A DNA stretch of 64,000 bases, taken from contig NZ_JAGTWO010000004.1 of assembly GCF_018842675.1 (NCBI RefSeq), positions 3,348,001-3,412,000 on the forward strand, read 5' to 3'. Every line of letters starts with the position of its first letter. The first letter of the stretch is position 1. The notes below the pieces were generated by a model that saw only the letters and a program-made list of their open reading frames with translations, did no database searches and was not told where the DNA came from. The position numbers were made by a program, and so were the translations under genes. Origin of the DNA: Candidatus Pantoea bituminis. Its GTDB lineage: Bacteria; Pseudomonadota; Gammaproteobacteria; Enterobacterales; Enterobacteriaceae. Shown piece after piece: positions 32,116 through 43,540 of this stretch.

Positions 32116-32744
32116 TTATAGTTTGCGCCCAGTCGCCACAATGTACACTTCACGCGAACGTGAACGCGAAGCGTCTGGCTTCCGAATTTTCACTTTCGTA
32201 AAAAGGGAGCGAATTTCCCGTAGGTATTCATCGAAGCCATCTCCCTGAAACACTTTCACTACAAAGCTGCCGCCGGGTGCCAGGATATCCCGACTCATTT
32301 CCAGCGCCAGTTCCACTAAATACATCGACCGGGGAATATCTACGGCAGGTGTACCACTCATGTTAGGTGCCATATCGGACATGACAACCTGGACTTTCTG
32401 ATCACCAACGCGTTCAAGCAGCGCTTTGATCACCGATTCTTCACGAAAATCACCTTGAAGGAAATCGACACCGACAATCGGATCCATCGGCAGAATATCA
32501 CAAGCGATGACCCGACCTTTTGCACCTATCTGCTGTACAACGTATTGCGACCAGCCACCGGGTGCTGCACCCAGATCTACCACGGTCATACCGGGTTTGA
32601 AAAGCTTGTCACCCTGCTGTATTTCCTCAAGTTTAAACCAGGCGCGCGAGCGCAACCCTTTTTCTGTGCCTGAAGCACATATTTATCGCTAAAGTGTTCC
32701 TGGAGCCAGCGGCTAGAACTGGCTGAACGCTTTTTACCCGTCAT
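32116..32744 (-). CDS. rlmE: 23S rRNA (uridine-2552-2'-O)-methyltransferase (one frameshift)
   Basis: Methylates U2552 in the A-loop of 23S rRNA. The start is ATG 32744 ([18 protein letters not shown]). The SAM site is [26 protein letters not shown] and the [14 protein letters not shown] block follow. The frame breaks near 32656-32658: CCC (GGG on the coding strand) should be one base longer, restoring [17 protein letters not shown] (a missing T beside it is equivalent). Corrected length is 209 residues, as in E. coli. Divergent from yhbY and upstream of ftsH. Confidence 0.95.
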
Positions 32745-32870
32745 AATTTTTCCAACTAAATCGTCATCGTAGCGATAAACCTGCACGCAATGGGTTGCGT
32801 CGATTTGGCGATATACCCGAGATGGCGGTAGAATGAACCGTTTTCAATCCCTGAGTAAGTAAAAAATACG

Positions 32871-33164
32871 ATGAATCTAAGTACCAAACAAAAACAGCAC
32901 CTGAAAGGTCTTGCCCATCCGCTCAAGCCGGTCGTGATGATCGGTGGAAATGGCCTTACCGAAGGCGTGCTGGCCGAAATCGAATACGCATTAGGACATC
33001 ACGAATTGATCAAGGTGAAAATTGCCTCGGAAGATCGTGAAACCAAACTGCTGATCGTTGAAGCAATCGTGCGTGAAACACGCGCCAACAACGTTCAGGT
33101 GATCGGCAAAACGCTGGTGCTGTATCGCCCTGCTAAAGAGAGCAAAATTTCTCTGCCACGATAA
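32871..33164 (+). CDS. yhbY: YhbY, CRM-domain ribosome assembly RNA-binding protein
   Basis: A 97-residue single CRM-domain protein associated with pre-50S particles. LSTKQKQHLKGLAHPLKPVV, the GNGLTEGV loop (GxxG type) and VRETRANNVQVIGKTLVLYRP are conserved with E. coli. It is divergent from rlmE and is followed by a strong terminator. Confidence 0.97.
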   Translation: MNLSTKQKQHLKGLAHPLKPVVMIGGNGLTEGVLAEIEYALGHHELIKVKIASEDRETKLLIVEAIVRETRANNVQVIGKTLVLYRPAKESKISLPR

Positions 33165-33200
33165 TCGGGCAGTGAAAGTGCCATGCTCTCACATAGGATA

Positions 33201-33225
33201 AAAGGCCGCAGTGCGGCCTTTTTCC
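33201..33225. terminator. Bidirectional terminator between yhbY and greA
   Basis: GGCCGC (33204-33209), AGT, GCGGCC (33213-33218), with AAA before and TTTTT after. It serves the convergent genes yhbY (plus) and greA (minus). Confidence 0.88.
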
Positions 33226-33270
33226 TTTCTTTACATTGTGCTTCTGTGCTTTTCAAAGCGTAGCAACATC

Positions 33271-33747
33271 TTAAAGGTATTCCACCTTCAGGATTTCATA
33301 TTCCACATCGCCGCCAGGCGTTTTGATGATAGCAACATCATCGGCCTCTTTACCCACCAGCCCGCGTGCCATTGGCGAGTTCACCGAAATCAGATTTTGT
33401 TTAAAATCCGCTTCGTCATCGCCCACAATGCGATAGGTTGACTCTTCATCGGTATCAAGGTTCAGCACGCTAACCGTTGAACCAAAAATCACGCGACCGG
33501 TTTTAGGCATTTGGGTGATGTCGATCACCTGTGCATTGGAGAGTTTTGCTTCGATCTCCTGAATGCGGCCTTCACAAAAGCCCTGCTCTTCACGCGCAGC
33601 GTGATATTCAGCATTTTCTTTCAAATCGCCATGCTCGCGAGCATCAGCAATCGAGGCGATGATGCGCGGGCGCTTCACGGTTTTCAGCTCGTTCAGCTCT
33701 TCGCGCAATCTTTCAGCGCCTCTTAACGTCATCGGAATCTGATTCAT
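33271..33747 (-). CDS. greA: Transcription elongation factor GreA
   Basis: Rescues backtracked RNA polymerase by stimulating transcript cleavage. N-terminal coiled coil with acidic tip ([24 protein letters not shown] near 34-57), then the globular FKBP-like domain. 158 residues, as in E. coli. Its start region is divergent from dacB across about 246 bp that include a small hairpin (33800-33817). Confidence 0.98.
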   Translation of the reverse strand: MNQIPMTLRGAERLREELNELKTVKRPRIIASIADAREHGDLKENAEYHAAREEQGFCEGRIQEIEAKLSNAQVIDITQMPKTGRVIFGSTVSVLNLDTDEESTYRIVGDDEADFKQNLISVNSPMARGLVGKEADDVAIIKTPGGDVEYEILKVEYL

Positions 33748-33993
33748 TTAAGCTCCTCGTCATCTTTCCTGTTTAACGGTGTCATCCTGACCGGTGATTG
33801 CAGAAAAAGCGTTCTGCGACACGTTGTGCCGTTTTGAAAACAAAAGAATCCTGACCCAGATAAGTTTCCAGGCCAGAAAAGGTTTTGCAATTTGATACGT
33901 ATTTTACCCCAGAGTTCCCTGCGGGTCATCGTTTACTTTGCACCGTCCAGGGACGTAGTATTGACGTCCTCACATGCCAGTTACCGCGAGATT

Positions 33994-35426
33994 ATGCGAT
34001 TTTCACGACTTGTTACCGGATTAACCTGTGCATTTATGCTGCAGGCACAAGCAGCCCCCGTTGATGAATATATGCAATATTTGCCCGACGGCGCTAATTT
34101 GGCGTTGATGGTGCAGAAAATCGGCGCATCAACTCCGATCATCGATTACCACGGCAAGCAAATGGCGTTGCCCGCGAGTACCATGAAAGTGATCACTGCG
34201 CTGGCGGCCTTGCTAGAATTAGGCGGCGACTACCGTTTTCAAACCACGTTTGAAACCAAAGGTGCCATTGTTGATGGCACGCTGAACGGCGATTTAGTGG
34301 CACGTTTTGCGGGCGATCCTACGCTGAGCCGTCAGGATCTGCGCAATATGGTCGCTGCGTTAAAAAGCAGGGCGTGACGCATATCAAAGGCAATCTGGTG
34401 ATTGATACTTCGGTGTTTGCCAGCCATGACATGGCACCCGGCTGGCCGTGGAACGATCTCACACAGTGCTTTAGTGCGCCTCCTGCGGCGGCAATAGTGG
34501 ATAAAAACTGTTTCTCAGTTTCACTTTATAGCGCCAATACGCCAGGCGAGAACGCCTTTGTACGCATCGCTTCTTATTATCCTGCACACATGTTTAGTCA
34601 AGTTCGCACCCTTGGCCGCAACAGCGGTGAAGGTCAATATTGTGAACTGGATGTGGTGCCGGGTGAACTGAACCGCTATACCTTAACCGGTTGTATGCGA
34701 CAGCGCGCAGAACCCCTGCCCCTGGCGTTTGCAGTACAGGATGGTGCAGCCTGGGCTGGCGAAATCTTAAAATCGGAACTGCGTGCAGCGGATATCGATT
34801 ACAGCGGCCATCTGGTTCGTCAAGCGCAAGCCACGTCGCCAGGCACCGTATTAGCCTCGACGCAATCCGCGCCGCTGCATACGCTGTTGCGCATGATGTT
34901 GAAAAAGTCTGACAACATGATTGCCGACACCGTTTTCCGTACCATCGGCCATCACTATTTCAACGTGCCGGGCACTTTCCGTGCGGGTTCAGATGCGATC
35001 CGCCGCATCCTGAAGCAGAAAGCCAATATTGATCTGGGCAACAGCATTCAGGTCGACGGATCGGGCTTATCACGCCACGATTTGATTTCGCCAGAAACCA
35101 TGATGCAGGTGCTGCAATACATCGCCAAGAACGACAATACGTTGGATTACATCTCTATGCTGCCGTTAGCGGGCTACGATGGCACATTGCAATATCGCGG
35201 CGGATTACATGAAGCGGGACTGGATGGCAAAGTTTCAGCGAAAACCGGTTCACTGCAAGGCGTGTATAACCTGGCAGGCTTTATAACGACCTCAAGCGGT
35301 ACGCGTGTGGCTTTCGTGCAATTCCTTTCTGGTTATGCTGTGCCGCCAGAGGATCAACGCCAACGCCGAATTCCGCTGGTGCGTTTCGAGAGCAGGCTAT
35401 ATAGCGATATCAATAAGAACAACTGA
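33994..35426 (+). CDS. dacB: D-alanyl-D-alanine carboxypeptidase/endopeptidase PBP4 (one frameshift)
   Basis: Periplasmic low-molecular-weight class C penicillin-binding protein that trims and cleaves peptidoglycan cross-links. Signal peptide at residues 1-20. Catalytic motifs: SxxK at S62 (PASTMK), SDN in KKSDNMIADT and KTG in VSAKTGSLQG. The A-run 34362-34366 has five bases; six restores AALKKQGVTHIKGNLVIDTSVFASHD. Corrected length is 477 residues, identical to E. coli. In E. coli obgE follows directly; here the ent cluster does. Confidence 0.96.
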
Positions 35427-35443
35427 GTGAAGTAATACGATCA

Positions 35444-35475
35444 ACGCAGCGGGCTTGCTACCCGCTGCGTTTTTT
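35444..35475 (+). terminator. dacB terminator
   Basis: ACGCAGCGGG (35444-35453 region) pairs over 10 bp with CCCGCTGCGT (35461-35470), loop CTTGCTA, then TTTTT. It marks the left edge of the enterobactin cluster and separates dacB from convergent fepA. Confidence 0.88.
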
Positions 35476-35486
35476 ATTGCGGCTTA

Positions 35487-37754
35487 TTAGAAGTGAGTAT
35501 TAACACTCACGTAGTACGTACGACCTGACTCGTTATAAGTATTCGCGCCTGCGCCATACATATACGCGCCGGTTGTTTCGTTACCGGTTGTCTGCGCATT
35601 CCCTTCGCGGAAATGACGTTTATCGAACAGGTTTTCAATACCCAGCGTCACGCTGGCGTACTTATTGATGTCGTAGGTGCCGCTCATACCAACGATTGAA
35701 TAAGGACTAACCTGATCCTTCTCACTGCCGGTCACCGCTTCCCCTTTGTAGTTATATTTCTTCGGCGTTTGCGAGCCGTACCACGTTAAGGTTGTTTCCA
35801 GCGACAGATCCTGCGTGGCCTGCCAGCTTAGGGAAGAGTTCAAGGTGTATTCAGGAATGATCGACAAGCGATCGCCTGTTTCCTTGTTTTTACTCTGCAG
35901 CATATAAGTCAGATTGTTGTTCCACGCCACCGTGTCGGAGAAAGGAATATTCAGCGTGCCCTCTAAACCTTCAACGACCGCTTTCGGTACGTTTTCCCAC
36001 TTATAGACATCCGTGGTGCCGGAAGTGGACGTTCCGGTCGGCAAATAACCCGCTTCGATTTTGTTGCGATAGTCATTACGGAACCAAGTCACGCCCGCTT
36101 GATAACCGTCATGTTTCCACTCCAGCCCAACTTCTTTATTGATGCTGGTTTCGGCACTAAGGTCATCATTCCCCATCAGATAACAGGCACCCGCGCTGGC
36201 CGCACAGCCTTGGCCACGGCTATAAAGCACATAATTCGGGTTGGTCTGATACAGGCTTGGCGCTTTATACGCACGCGCAATCCCTAACTTCAGCGTGAAG
36301 TCATCACCCAAACCTTGCGACAGATTCAGCGATGGGCTCCAGTTGTCACCCACAATCGAGTGATGATCAAAGCGCAATGCTGGCGTCAGCATCGTGCTGT
36401 CTGTCACTTCGATATTATCTTCGGCAAACAGTGAAAAGATTTCAGCCTGCGAATAAGGACTGCGCGTGCCGGTAGATAAACCGTCAATATTGCCACCCGA
36501 AAGCGCCTGGCTGTTAGAGGAACCATCTTTCATGCGCTGCTGGTTCCACTCGGTGCCGAAGGTCGCCGTTTGATTAACCAACAACTCAAACGGCACACTG
36601 ATCTCACTGTGCAGCATCACGTCATCTAACTGAATGGTTGAGAAGCCGTCATCAGAGAAAATGCCCTCTGTTCCGCCCGCCAATCCTTCGTTCATGCGCG
36701 AGTTGCGGGTATTTTCATACCGCGCATAGCTACGGGTGCTGATGCCGTTATCCCACGCGCCGGTCCAGGTCACCGCAAAGTTCTGGCGATATAACCGGTT
36801 GGTTTCTTCACCATATTTGCTCTGCACCAAGGCACTGGTATTGGTGTTTTGCGTATCGCCTGCATACAGGTTGCCCTGACGGCTATAGCCCGCTTCAAAT
36901 TCAAGCGCCTGCATGGGAGCGAAAGCCCAGCGCAGCAATGCATTGATATCTTTATTTTCTACGCCTTCACGCCCTGCAGGCACGGTATCTGCATAAGAGC
37001 CGGTGCGAAGCGACTGATGGCCTTCGTTAATAAACTGGGCATCAGCCTGAGTTTTCGCGAGTCCGCCATAAAGACGAAAGCTAAAGTCATCGCCTAACGG
37101 TCCCATCAAACTGAAGTTGGTGCGTTTGGTCGAGCCTTCTTCTTTATGCTCTGGCGCATTGAAGTAGGTATTCCAGGAGCCGTGCCATGCATTGCTCTCT
37201 TTCTTGGTGATGATATTCACCACGCCGCCCGCCGCACCGTTGCCGTAACGTGCCGCAGCCGGACCGCGAATCACTTCGATGTGATCGATCATCTCAGGGG
37301 GAACCCAGCTGGTATCGCCGCGCGTATCACGTTCGCCACGCCAGCCAAGGCGTACCGAGTTGCGGCTGGAAACCGGCATGCCATCAACCAAAATCAAGGT
37401 ATTTTCCGGGCCCATACCGCGAATATCTATCTGGCGGTTGTTGCCGCGCTGGCCGCTGGTAGAGTTCCCGGTGAGGTTAACGCCAGGCATGGTACGGATG
37501 ATCTCAGAGACATCACGTGCCGGCGGGCGTTTTTTGATTTCGTCAGCGGTAATAGTCGAAACACCTGGGGCTTGCAGCGTCTGTTCTGCTGCATTGACCA
37601 CCAGCGTGCCATTACTACCGTCAGTGGATGCGTTATCGTCGCTGGATGTGTTTGATTCAGAGGTGGTTTCCGCGGCAAGCGCTGCGGGAACAAAAGATGC
37701 GGCTAAACCGATTTCAAGCAAAATGGCTAATGAAAGCCGTGATAATTTCTTCAT
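35487..37754 (-). CDS. fepA: FepA ferric enterobactin TonB-dependent receptor
   Basis: Outer-membrane gated barrel that imports ferric enterobactin. Signal peptide at residues 1-27. A Ser/Thr/Asp-rich spacer (about 28-48) precedes the TonB box GTLVVNAAEQ, longer than in E. coli FepA. The plug includes RTMPGVNLTGNSTSGQRGNN and RGPAAARYGNGAAGGVVNI. The loop disulfide pair appears as CAASAGAC, and the barrel ends in SVNTHF with a terminal Phe. 755 residues. Divergent from fes across a region with a Fur box about 190 bp from the start. Confidence 0.97.
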   Translation of the reverse strand: MKKLSRLSLAILLEIGLAASFVPAALAAETTSESNTSSDDNASTDGSNGTLVVNAAEQTLQAPGVSTITADEIKKRPPARDVSEIIRTMPGVNLTGNSTSGQRGNNRQIDIRGMGPENTLILVDGMPVSSRNSVRLGWRGERDTRGDTSWVPPEMIDHIEVIRGPAAARYGNGAAGGVVNIITKKESNAWHGSWNTYFNAPEHKEEGSTKRTNFSLMGPLGDDFSFRLYGGLAKTQADAQFINEGHQSLRTGSYADTVPAGREGVENKDINALLRWAFAPMQALEFEAGYSRQGNLYAGDTQNTNTSALVQSKYGEETNRLYRQNFAVTWTGAWDNGISTRSYARYENTRNSRMNEGLAGGTEGIFSDDGFSTIQLDDVMLHSEISVPFELLVNQTATFGTEWNQQRMKDGSSNSQALSGGNIDGLSTGTRSPYSQAEIFSLFAEDNIEVTDSTMLTPALRFDHHSIVGDNWSPSLNLSQGLGDDFTLKLGIARAYKAPSLYQTNPNYVLYSRGQGCAASAGACYLMGNDDLSAETSINKEVGLEWKHDGYQAGVTWFRNDYRNKIEAGYLPTGTSTSGTTDVYKWENVPKAVVEGLEGTLNIPFSDTVAWNNNLTYMLQSKNKETGDRLSIIPEYTLNSSLSWQATQDLSLETTLTWYGSQTPKKYNYKGEAVTGSEKDQVSPYSIVGMSGTYDINKYASVTLGIENLFDKRHFREGNAQTTGNETTGAYMYGAGANTYNESGRTYYVSVNTHF

Positions 37755-37940
37755 TTTTTATTTCCTGGATTGCCAACAGCATTGCAACTGCTGGCGCGCC
37801 GGTGAAAGGTATTTACCTTGCCTGCAACGCATTCCAGATCTAACCGGGCCGTCCTTTGGAGAACATCGTCTCTTCATTAGAGCAGATGCGGTAGACGGAA
37901 CGCGCGCGCTCCCCGTAGAGCGGAAACACCCTATTGCAAA

Positions 37941-37955
37941 TGCAAATAATTATCA
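37941..37955. promoter_or_regulatory. Fur box in the fepA/fes divergent promoter region
   Basis: TGCAAATAATTATCA matches the 7-1-7 Fur consensus TGATAATnATTATCA at 12 of 14 specified positions. It lies 61 bp before the fes start and about 190 bp before fepA, the same arrangement as the E. coli fepA-fes control region. Iron-dependent repression of both arms is inferred. Confidence 0.8.
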
Positions 37956-38015
37956 ATAGTATTATTCATAACATTCATGAAAGTAACAACGTGCAGTGAT
38001 CGGCTGATGGTGTAT

Positions 38016-39221
38016 ATGACGTGGTTAAATGAAATGACCGGAAGTGAAGGCTGGTGGCAAGAACAACAACAACGTGGTATTCCCTTCGTTGAGGCCAGTG
38101 AAACCGGTGATTGCAACGTCACGTTTTTTGGCGCGACCCGCAAGGTGATGAATCACAGTCATCAACTCAGCGGGTATGGATCAATATTACCGGCGTGACC
38201 GATCACCATCAGCAAGCTGCTCCCCCTCTTTAGCGCGCATTCCTGAGACCGATGTCTGGTTCTGGCAAACCACCTTGCCTGCAACCTGGCGCGGCAGCTA
38301 TTGCCTGATGCCCGATGATCAGGCTGATGCCTTTCAAGGGCAGCCCGACATGCATACGCTACGCAACTGGTGGCGCGATAAATTCCCTACGGCACAAATC
38401 GATTCGCTCAATCCTTTGCGCGGTTGGTCAGGTGGACGTGGCATGGGCGTTTCTCCGCTGCATCTGCCGCACTCACCGAATCAGGATGACTGGCGCGCCG
38501 TTGATGAAGGCCTTGCGCCCATACTGCCGTTGCAGCATCACATCTGGCGCAGTGAACGGCTGGGCAATGAACGCTCAATTTGGCTATACACCACAGGCGA
38601 TACGTCTGTTGAACACCGTCCGTTGGCGCTGCTTTTAGATGGCCAGTTTTGGGCACATACCATGCCTGTTGCGGGGCCGTTACAGCAGCTTACCGATGCG
38701 GGCGAGTTGCCTGCTGCGGTCTATGTGATGATTGATATCATTGATCGCGAGCACCGCACCCAGGAACTCCCTTGTAACGCCGACTTTTGGCTGGCGATTC
38801 AAGAGGAGCTGCTGCCCCAAATACAGCAATGGGCCGCCTATTCTCATGAAGCGGCTGACACGGTTATTGTCGGACAAAGCTTCGGCGGCCTCTCATCGGT
38901 TTACGCCACGTTGAGCTGGCCAGAAACCTTTGGTGCCGCCGTCAGCTTATCGGGTTCCTTTGGTGGCCAGAACGCGGTAAGGCCAACGGCTGGCTGCCAC
39001 AGCAATTGCAGCAAGGTTTATTGGCTGCGCCACCGCGCCGTTTTTACCTGGAAGCGGGCAAGCGCGAGCGCCTGATATTGGCAGCAAACCAACAACTTCA
39101 AAGTGACCTGACTCAATGTGGACATCAGGTCGACTATCACCCGGTCGAAGGCGGTCACGATGCGCTGTGCTGGCGCGGTGGCCTGCTGAATGGACTGAAA
39201 GCAATGTGGCAACACCGGTAA
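38016..39221 (+). CDS. fes: Fes enterobactin/ferric enterobactin esterase (three frameshifts)
   Basis: Cytoplasmic esterase that hydrolyses the trilactone to release iron. The alpha/beta-hydrolase nucleophile is in VGQSFGGLSS, and the catalytic His is in the C-terminal GGHDALCWRGG. The LPCNADFWLA block is typical. Three runs are each one base short: T 38124-38129 (restores NVTFFWRDPQGDES), C 38222-38226 (restores AAPPSLARIPETDVWFW) and T 38959-38961 (restores SGSFWWPERGKANGW). Corrected length is about 402 residues, like E. coli. The start is uncertain: ATG 38016 or 38031 gives the best alignment; none has a good Shine-Dalgarno. Confidence 0.92.
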
Positions 39222-39261
39222 TCCGCTTATCTCGCTCGCCTTTTATGAGCAGGAGACAGAC

Positions 39262-39483
39262 ATGCAACATCTCAACCCATTTGACGATCCCCAGCAGGAT
39301 TGTCATGTGCTAAAAAATGCGCAGCAACAATACAGTTTATGGCCCGCCTTCAATGCGATTCCCGCAGGATGGCAAACCGTATTCGGCCCGCAACCGCAAG
39401 CAGCCTGCCTGCATTGGTTAAACGAAAACTGGCACGACATCCGTCCGGTTACCGAAAACCCAAACCGGAGCGACGATGTCTGA
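39262..39483 (+). CDS. ybdZ: YbdZ, MbtH-like protein
   Basis: A 73-residue MbtH-family chaperone that binds the adenylation domain of EntF and supports its activity. NPFDDP near the N-terminus, SLWP and PAGW, and a CLHWLNENW segment are the family marks. It overlaps the entF start by 8 bp, which fits stoichiometric coupling with EntF. Confidence 0.96.
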   Translation: MQHLNPFDDPQQDCHVLKNAQQQYSLWPAFNAIPAGWQTVFGPQPQAACLHWLNENWHDIRPVTENPNRSDDV

Positions 39484-42400
39484 AACCCTGATGAGCCGAA
39501 ATCCTACTGAACATATCACTCTGCCGCTGGTCGCTGCGCAGCCTGGCATCTGGATTGCCGATCAGCTGTCGAAACACCACAACGCTTACGCGGTCGCACA
39601 CTTTGTTGAGCTGCGCGGCGAGCTAAACAGTGCCATGCTGGCCAAGGCCATTGTCGCTGGCATGAAAGAAGCGGATACGCTGAATATGGCGTTTGGCGAG
39701 CAAGATGGCGAGCCACAGCAGTGGTCTTCTCCGCAGACCTTTAGTGAACCCAATGTCATCGATTTACGTCACGAAACCGATCCCGCAGCAGCAGCTCGCG
39801 CCTTGATGCATCAGGATATGTCTGGCGATTTGCGTGTGTTAAGCGGTGCGCCCTTGTGGCATCACAGCCTGATGCGTCTTGGCGATCAGCATTGGTATTG
39901 GTATCAGCGCTATCATCATCTGGTTGTTGATGGTTTTAGCTTTACTGCTTTGACGCGTCGTATCGCCAATCTTTATACCGCTGGGCAACGTAACGAAGCG
40001 CCGGAACCCACGCCGTTTGTGCCCTTCAGTGAAGTGGTTGAGGAGTATCAGCGTTACCAGCAATCGGCGACCTGGCAGCGCGACCGTGAATTCTGGCGGG
40101 AAAAAGGGGCTCAGCTTCCGCCACCCGCCTCGCTGGCCGCACAGCCGCTGGCAGGGCAAAGTGCCAGCACCGATCTGCTGCGTCTGGAACTGGCGCTGGA
40201 TCGCCCTTCTTTCCAGACGTTGTTGTCACATACGCAGCAACATAATCTCAACGCCGCGGATACCGCTTTTGCGCTGGTCGCGCTCTGGCTGGCACGCCTG
40301 AGCGGACAAAATGATTTTGCCGCTGGCTTTATTTTTATGCGCCGTATCGGATCGGCCGCGCTGTGCGCCACCGGCCCGGTGATCAATGTGCTGCCGATGG
40401 CAGTGCATTACGATCCTACACAACCGTTGATCACACTGGCGACACAGCTCGCGAAAGAAGTAAAAAAGATGCGCCGTCACCAACGCTTTGATGCTGAGCA
40501 GGTGCAGCGCGATCTGGGTCGCCTTGGCGATACCGATCCGCTTTATGGCCCGGTGATCAATCTCAAAATGTTCGATTACCAGCTGGATTTCGCTGGCATT
40601 GAAGGCGTCACGCATCAGCTCGCTTCTGGCCCGGTTCGCGATCTTGAGATCGCCATTTACATCAGCGAGAAAGGTGACTTAACCCTTGAACTGTTGGCCA
40701 ATGCTGAACGCTACAGTGAAAGCACGCTGAAACAGCACCTCAATCGCTTCACTTTACTGTTGAACCAACTCGCTACACAGCCAGATCGCGCCTGCGGTGA
40801 ACTGAATCTGCTCACACCCGATGAAAATCTACAGCTGGCAGATATCAATCAAACTACTGTGACGCTGCCCGCTGAAACCTTAAGCAGCCTGCTGATCAAG
40901 CAGGCACAGCGTACGCCGCATGCACCCGCGCTGGCCGATAACCTGCACAACCTAAATTATCAGGAGATGCAGCAACAGGTTCAGGCGCTGGCCAGTGAAC
41001 TGATCGCTAAAGGCGTTCAGCGCGGTGACATCGTCGCCGTGGCGTTGCCGCGCTCTGTGTTTCTATCGCTGGCGCTACAGGCAATTGTTAGCGTTGGCGC
41101 CGCGTATTTGCCGCTGGATACCGGCTATCCAGACGATCGTTTGCAGATGATGTTAGAAGATGCCGCACCGAAAACGCTGCTAACCAGCCGCGATCTGGCC
41201 CAGCGCCTGGCCGCGATTTCTCCCGTAGAACCGATGTTCTACGATGCACTTTGGCTCCGGTTGCTGAAATCACCTCTCTCTTGCCGCATCCGCAAGATGG
41301 CGCTTACATCATCTATACCTCCGGTTCTACCGGTCGTCCGAAAGGGGTTTTGGTCGGGCATGAAGCGATCGTCAACCGCCTGCTATGGATGCAGGATCAC
41401 TATCCGCTGACCGCTGACGACGTGGTGTTACAAAAAACCCCGAGCAGCTTTGATGTTTCCGTGTGGGAGTTTTTCTGGCCGCTGCTGGTGGGCGCGCAAT
41501 TAGTGATGGCCCCACCCGATGCGCATCGCGATCCCGAAGCGCTGCAACACCTGTTCGCACGCCACCGCGTTACCACCACGCACTTCGTTCCTTCAATGTT
41601 AGCGGCCTTTGTCGCTTCGCTGCAGGATGATAAAGCAGTAGCGCAATGTGCCAGCCTGCGGCGTGTTTTTTGCAGTGGCGAGGCGCTGCCTGCGGAGCTG
41701 TCGCGCCAATGGCAAGCGCTTACTCAAGTTGAGTTGCATAATTTATACGGTCCAACCGAAGCCGCCGTTGATGTCAGTTACTATCCTGCTTTTGGCGCAG
41801 AACTGGCGGCAGTCCAGGGTGCCAGCGTGCCGATTGGCTTCCCGGTGTGGAACACCGGTTTACGCATTCTTGATGCGCGCTTGCAGCCGGTGCCGCCAGG
41901 CGTAGCCGGTGATCTTTACCTGACTGGCGTGCAGTTGGCGCACGGTTATCTTGATCGCCCTGATCTTACTGCCAGCCGTTTTGTCGCCGATCCTTACGGC
42001 AACGGCACGCGGATGTATCGCACCGGCGACGTAGCACGCTGGCTGGAAAACGGCGCGGTGGAATATCTGGGCCGCAGCGACGATCAGCTAAAGATTCGTG
42101 GTCAACGTATTGAACTGAATGAGATCGATCATGCGATGGCGGCATTACCCGGCGTGGAGCAAGCGGTGACACATGCCGTGGTGCTGGGCAATGCCATTCA
42201 GCAAGGCGATGCGCGACAGTTGGTGGGATATGTCGTTGCGGATCACCCGATTGACAGCGAGGCGATGCGCGCCGCCCTCGCCGCTCATCTGCCCGCGCAC
42301 ATGGTGCCGGTGGCGATGGTTCAACTTGACGCTTTCCCGCTGAGCAGCAACGGCAAGCTCGATCGCAAAGCGCTGCCAATGCCGCAAAGCCAGGCTGCAG

Positions 42401-43394
42401 CCGCAGGTCGTGCGCCGCATCCCGGCCTGGAAACCACGTTGGCCGCTGCTTTCTCCGCCTTGCTTGAGCGTGACAATATCAGCGCACAGGATGACTTTTT
42501 GCTCTGGGCGGCCATTCACTGCTGGCGATGCGCCTTGCAGCGCAACTGCGCCGTAGCCTGAACCTGCCGGTTTCGGTTGGCCAAGTAATGGTGGCTTCAA
42601 CGGTAGAAAAACTCGCTGCGCTGTTAAGCAGTGAGGAAGATGCGGGTCGCGCCGGATTTGAAGCCGTATTGCCGTTACGTAAAGGCGATGGCCCAACGCT
42701 GTTCTGCTTCCATCCCGCTTCCGGTTTTGCCTGGCAGTTCAGCGTGCTGCAACGCTATCTGGATGCGCGCTGGTCGTTGATGGGCATTCAATCGCCGGAT
42801 ATCGATAGTCCGTTGAATCAGGCTCAGCATCTTGATGCGGTCTGCGATGCACATCTGGCCACGCTTCGTCAGCAGCAACCTCACGGCCCTTACTATTTCA
42901 TCGGTTATTCGCTAGGTGGCACGCTGGCGCAAGGCATTGCTGCGCGTCTCGAAGCGCTTGGCGAAAAAGTGGCGTTCCTTGGCCTGCTCGATACCTGGCC
43001 ACCCGAAACACAGAACTGGGATGAGAAGCGCGGTGAAAATGTCCTGGATCCGGCGGTGCTGGAGGAGGTAAACCGCGAGCGTGAACAGTTTATCGCTGCG
43101 CAGCGTCAGCAGGCAGGCGAAGGGATGGAAGCGATGTTTAACACTATCGAAGCCAACTACGCCAGTTCAGTACGTTTGCTGGCGACGGCACGCAGTATCC
43201 GTTTCAACGGTCGCGCCACGCTGTTCCTCGCAGAACAAACGCAGCAGCCGGGACAAGATGCCACTCGTGCCTGGTCGCCGTATGTTGCGGAGCTGGAGAT
43301 CTGGCCGATGGATTGTGCGCACGTTGATATCATCTCGCCACGCATGTTTGAGCAGATTGGGCCGCGCTTGCAGCGGTTACTGGCGGCGCTCTGA
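39476..43394 (+). CDS. entF: EntF enterobactin synthetase, C-A-T-TE nonribosomal peptide synthetase (two frameshifts)
   Basis: Activates L-serine, condenses it with dihydroxybenzoate from EntB, and cyclises three units. Condensation motif HHLVVDG at H147-G153; adenylation core YIIYTSGSTGRPKG; carrier motif LGGHSL; thioesterase GYSLGG. The specificity-pocket residues I can read (D,V,W in SSFDVSVWEF; H in THFVPS; F,S in VFCSGE; L in NLYGPTE; V,D in AAVDVSY) fit the serine code DVWHFSLVDK. Two runs are one base short: GG 41253-41254 (restores DALWAPVAEI) and T 42496-42500 (restores DFFALGGHSL). Corrected length is about 1306 residues. Confidence 0.96.
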
Positions 43395-43408
43395 CAATGA
43401 CGTACTAA

Positions 43409-43440
43409 AAACACAGGGCGTCATCACCGCCCTGTGTTGT
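43409..43440. terminator. Bidirectional terminator between entF and fepC
   Basis: ACACAGGGCG (43411-43420), loop TCATCAC, CGCCCTGTGT (43428-43437), a perfect 10-bp stem with AAAA before and TGTTT after. It serves convergent entF and fepC. The rest of the gap (43441-43540) shows no gene. Confidence 0.82.
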
Positions 43441-43540
43441 TTCTGGCATGGTGTTTTTGTTTTTTCTCTGGGTCATTGCTTCTGGTTTTTTGGCCTGAAT
43501 ACGTCAGTGGCCCACACACGCACTGTCCGTTGAAATCTGT

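Noticed and set aside
33800..33817. Hairpin GCAGAA/TTCTGC in the greA leader as a GraL-like small RNA terminator
   Set aside because: The stem is only 6 bp and no T-run follows it on the minus strand, so the case for a small RNA is too weak.
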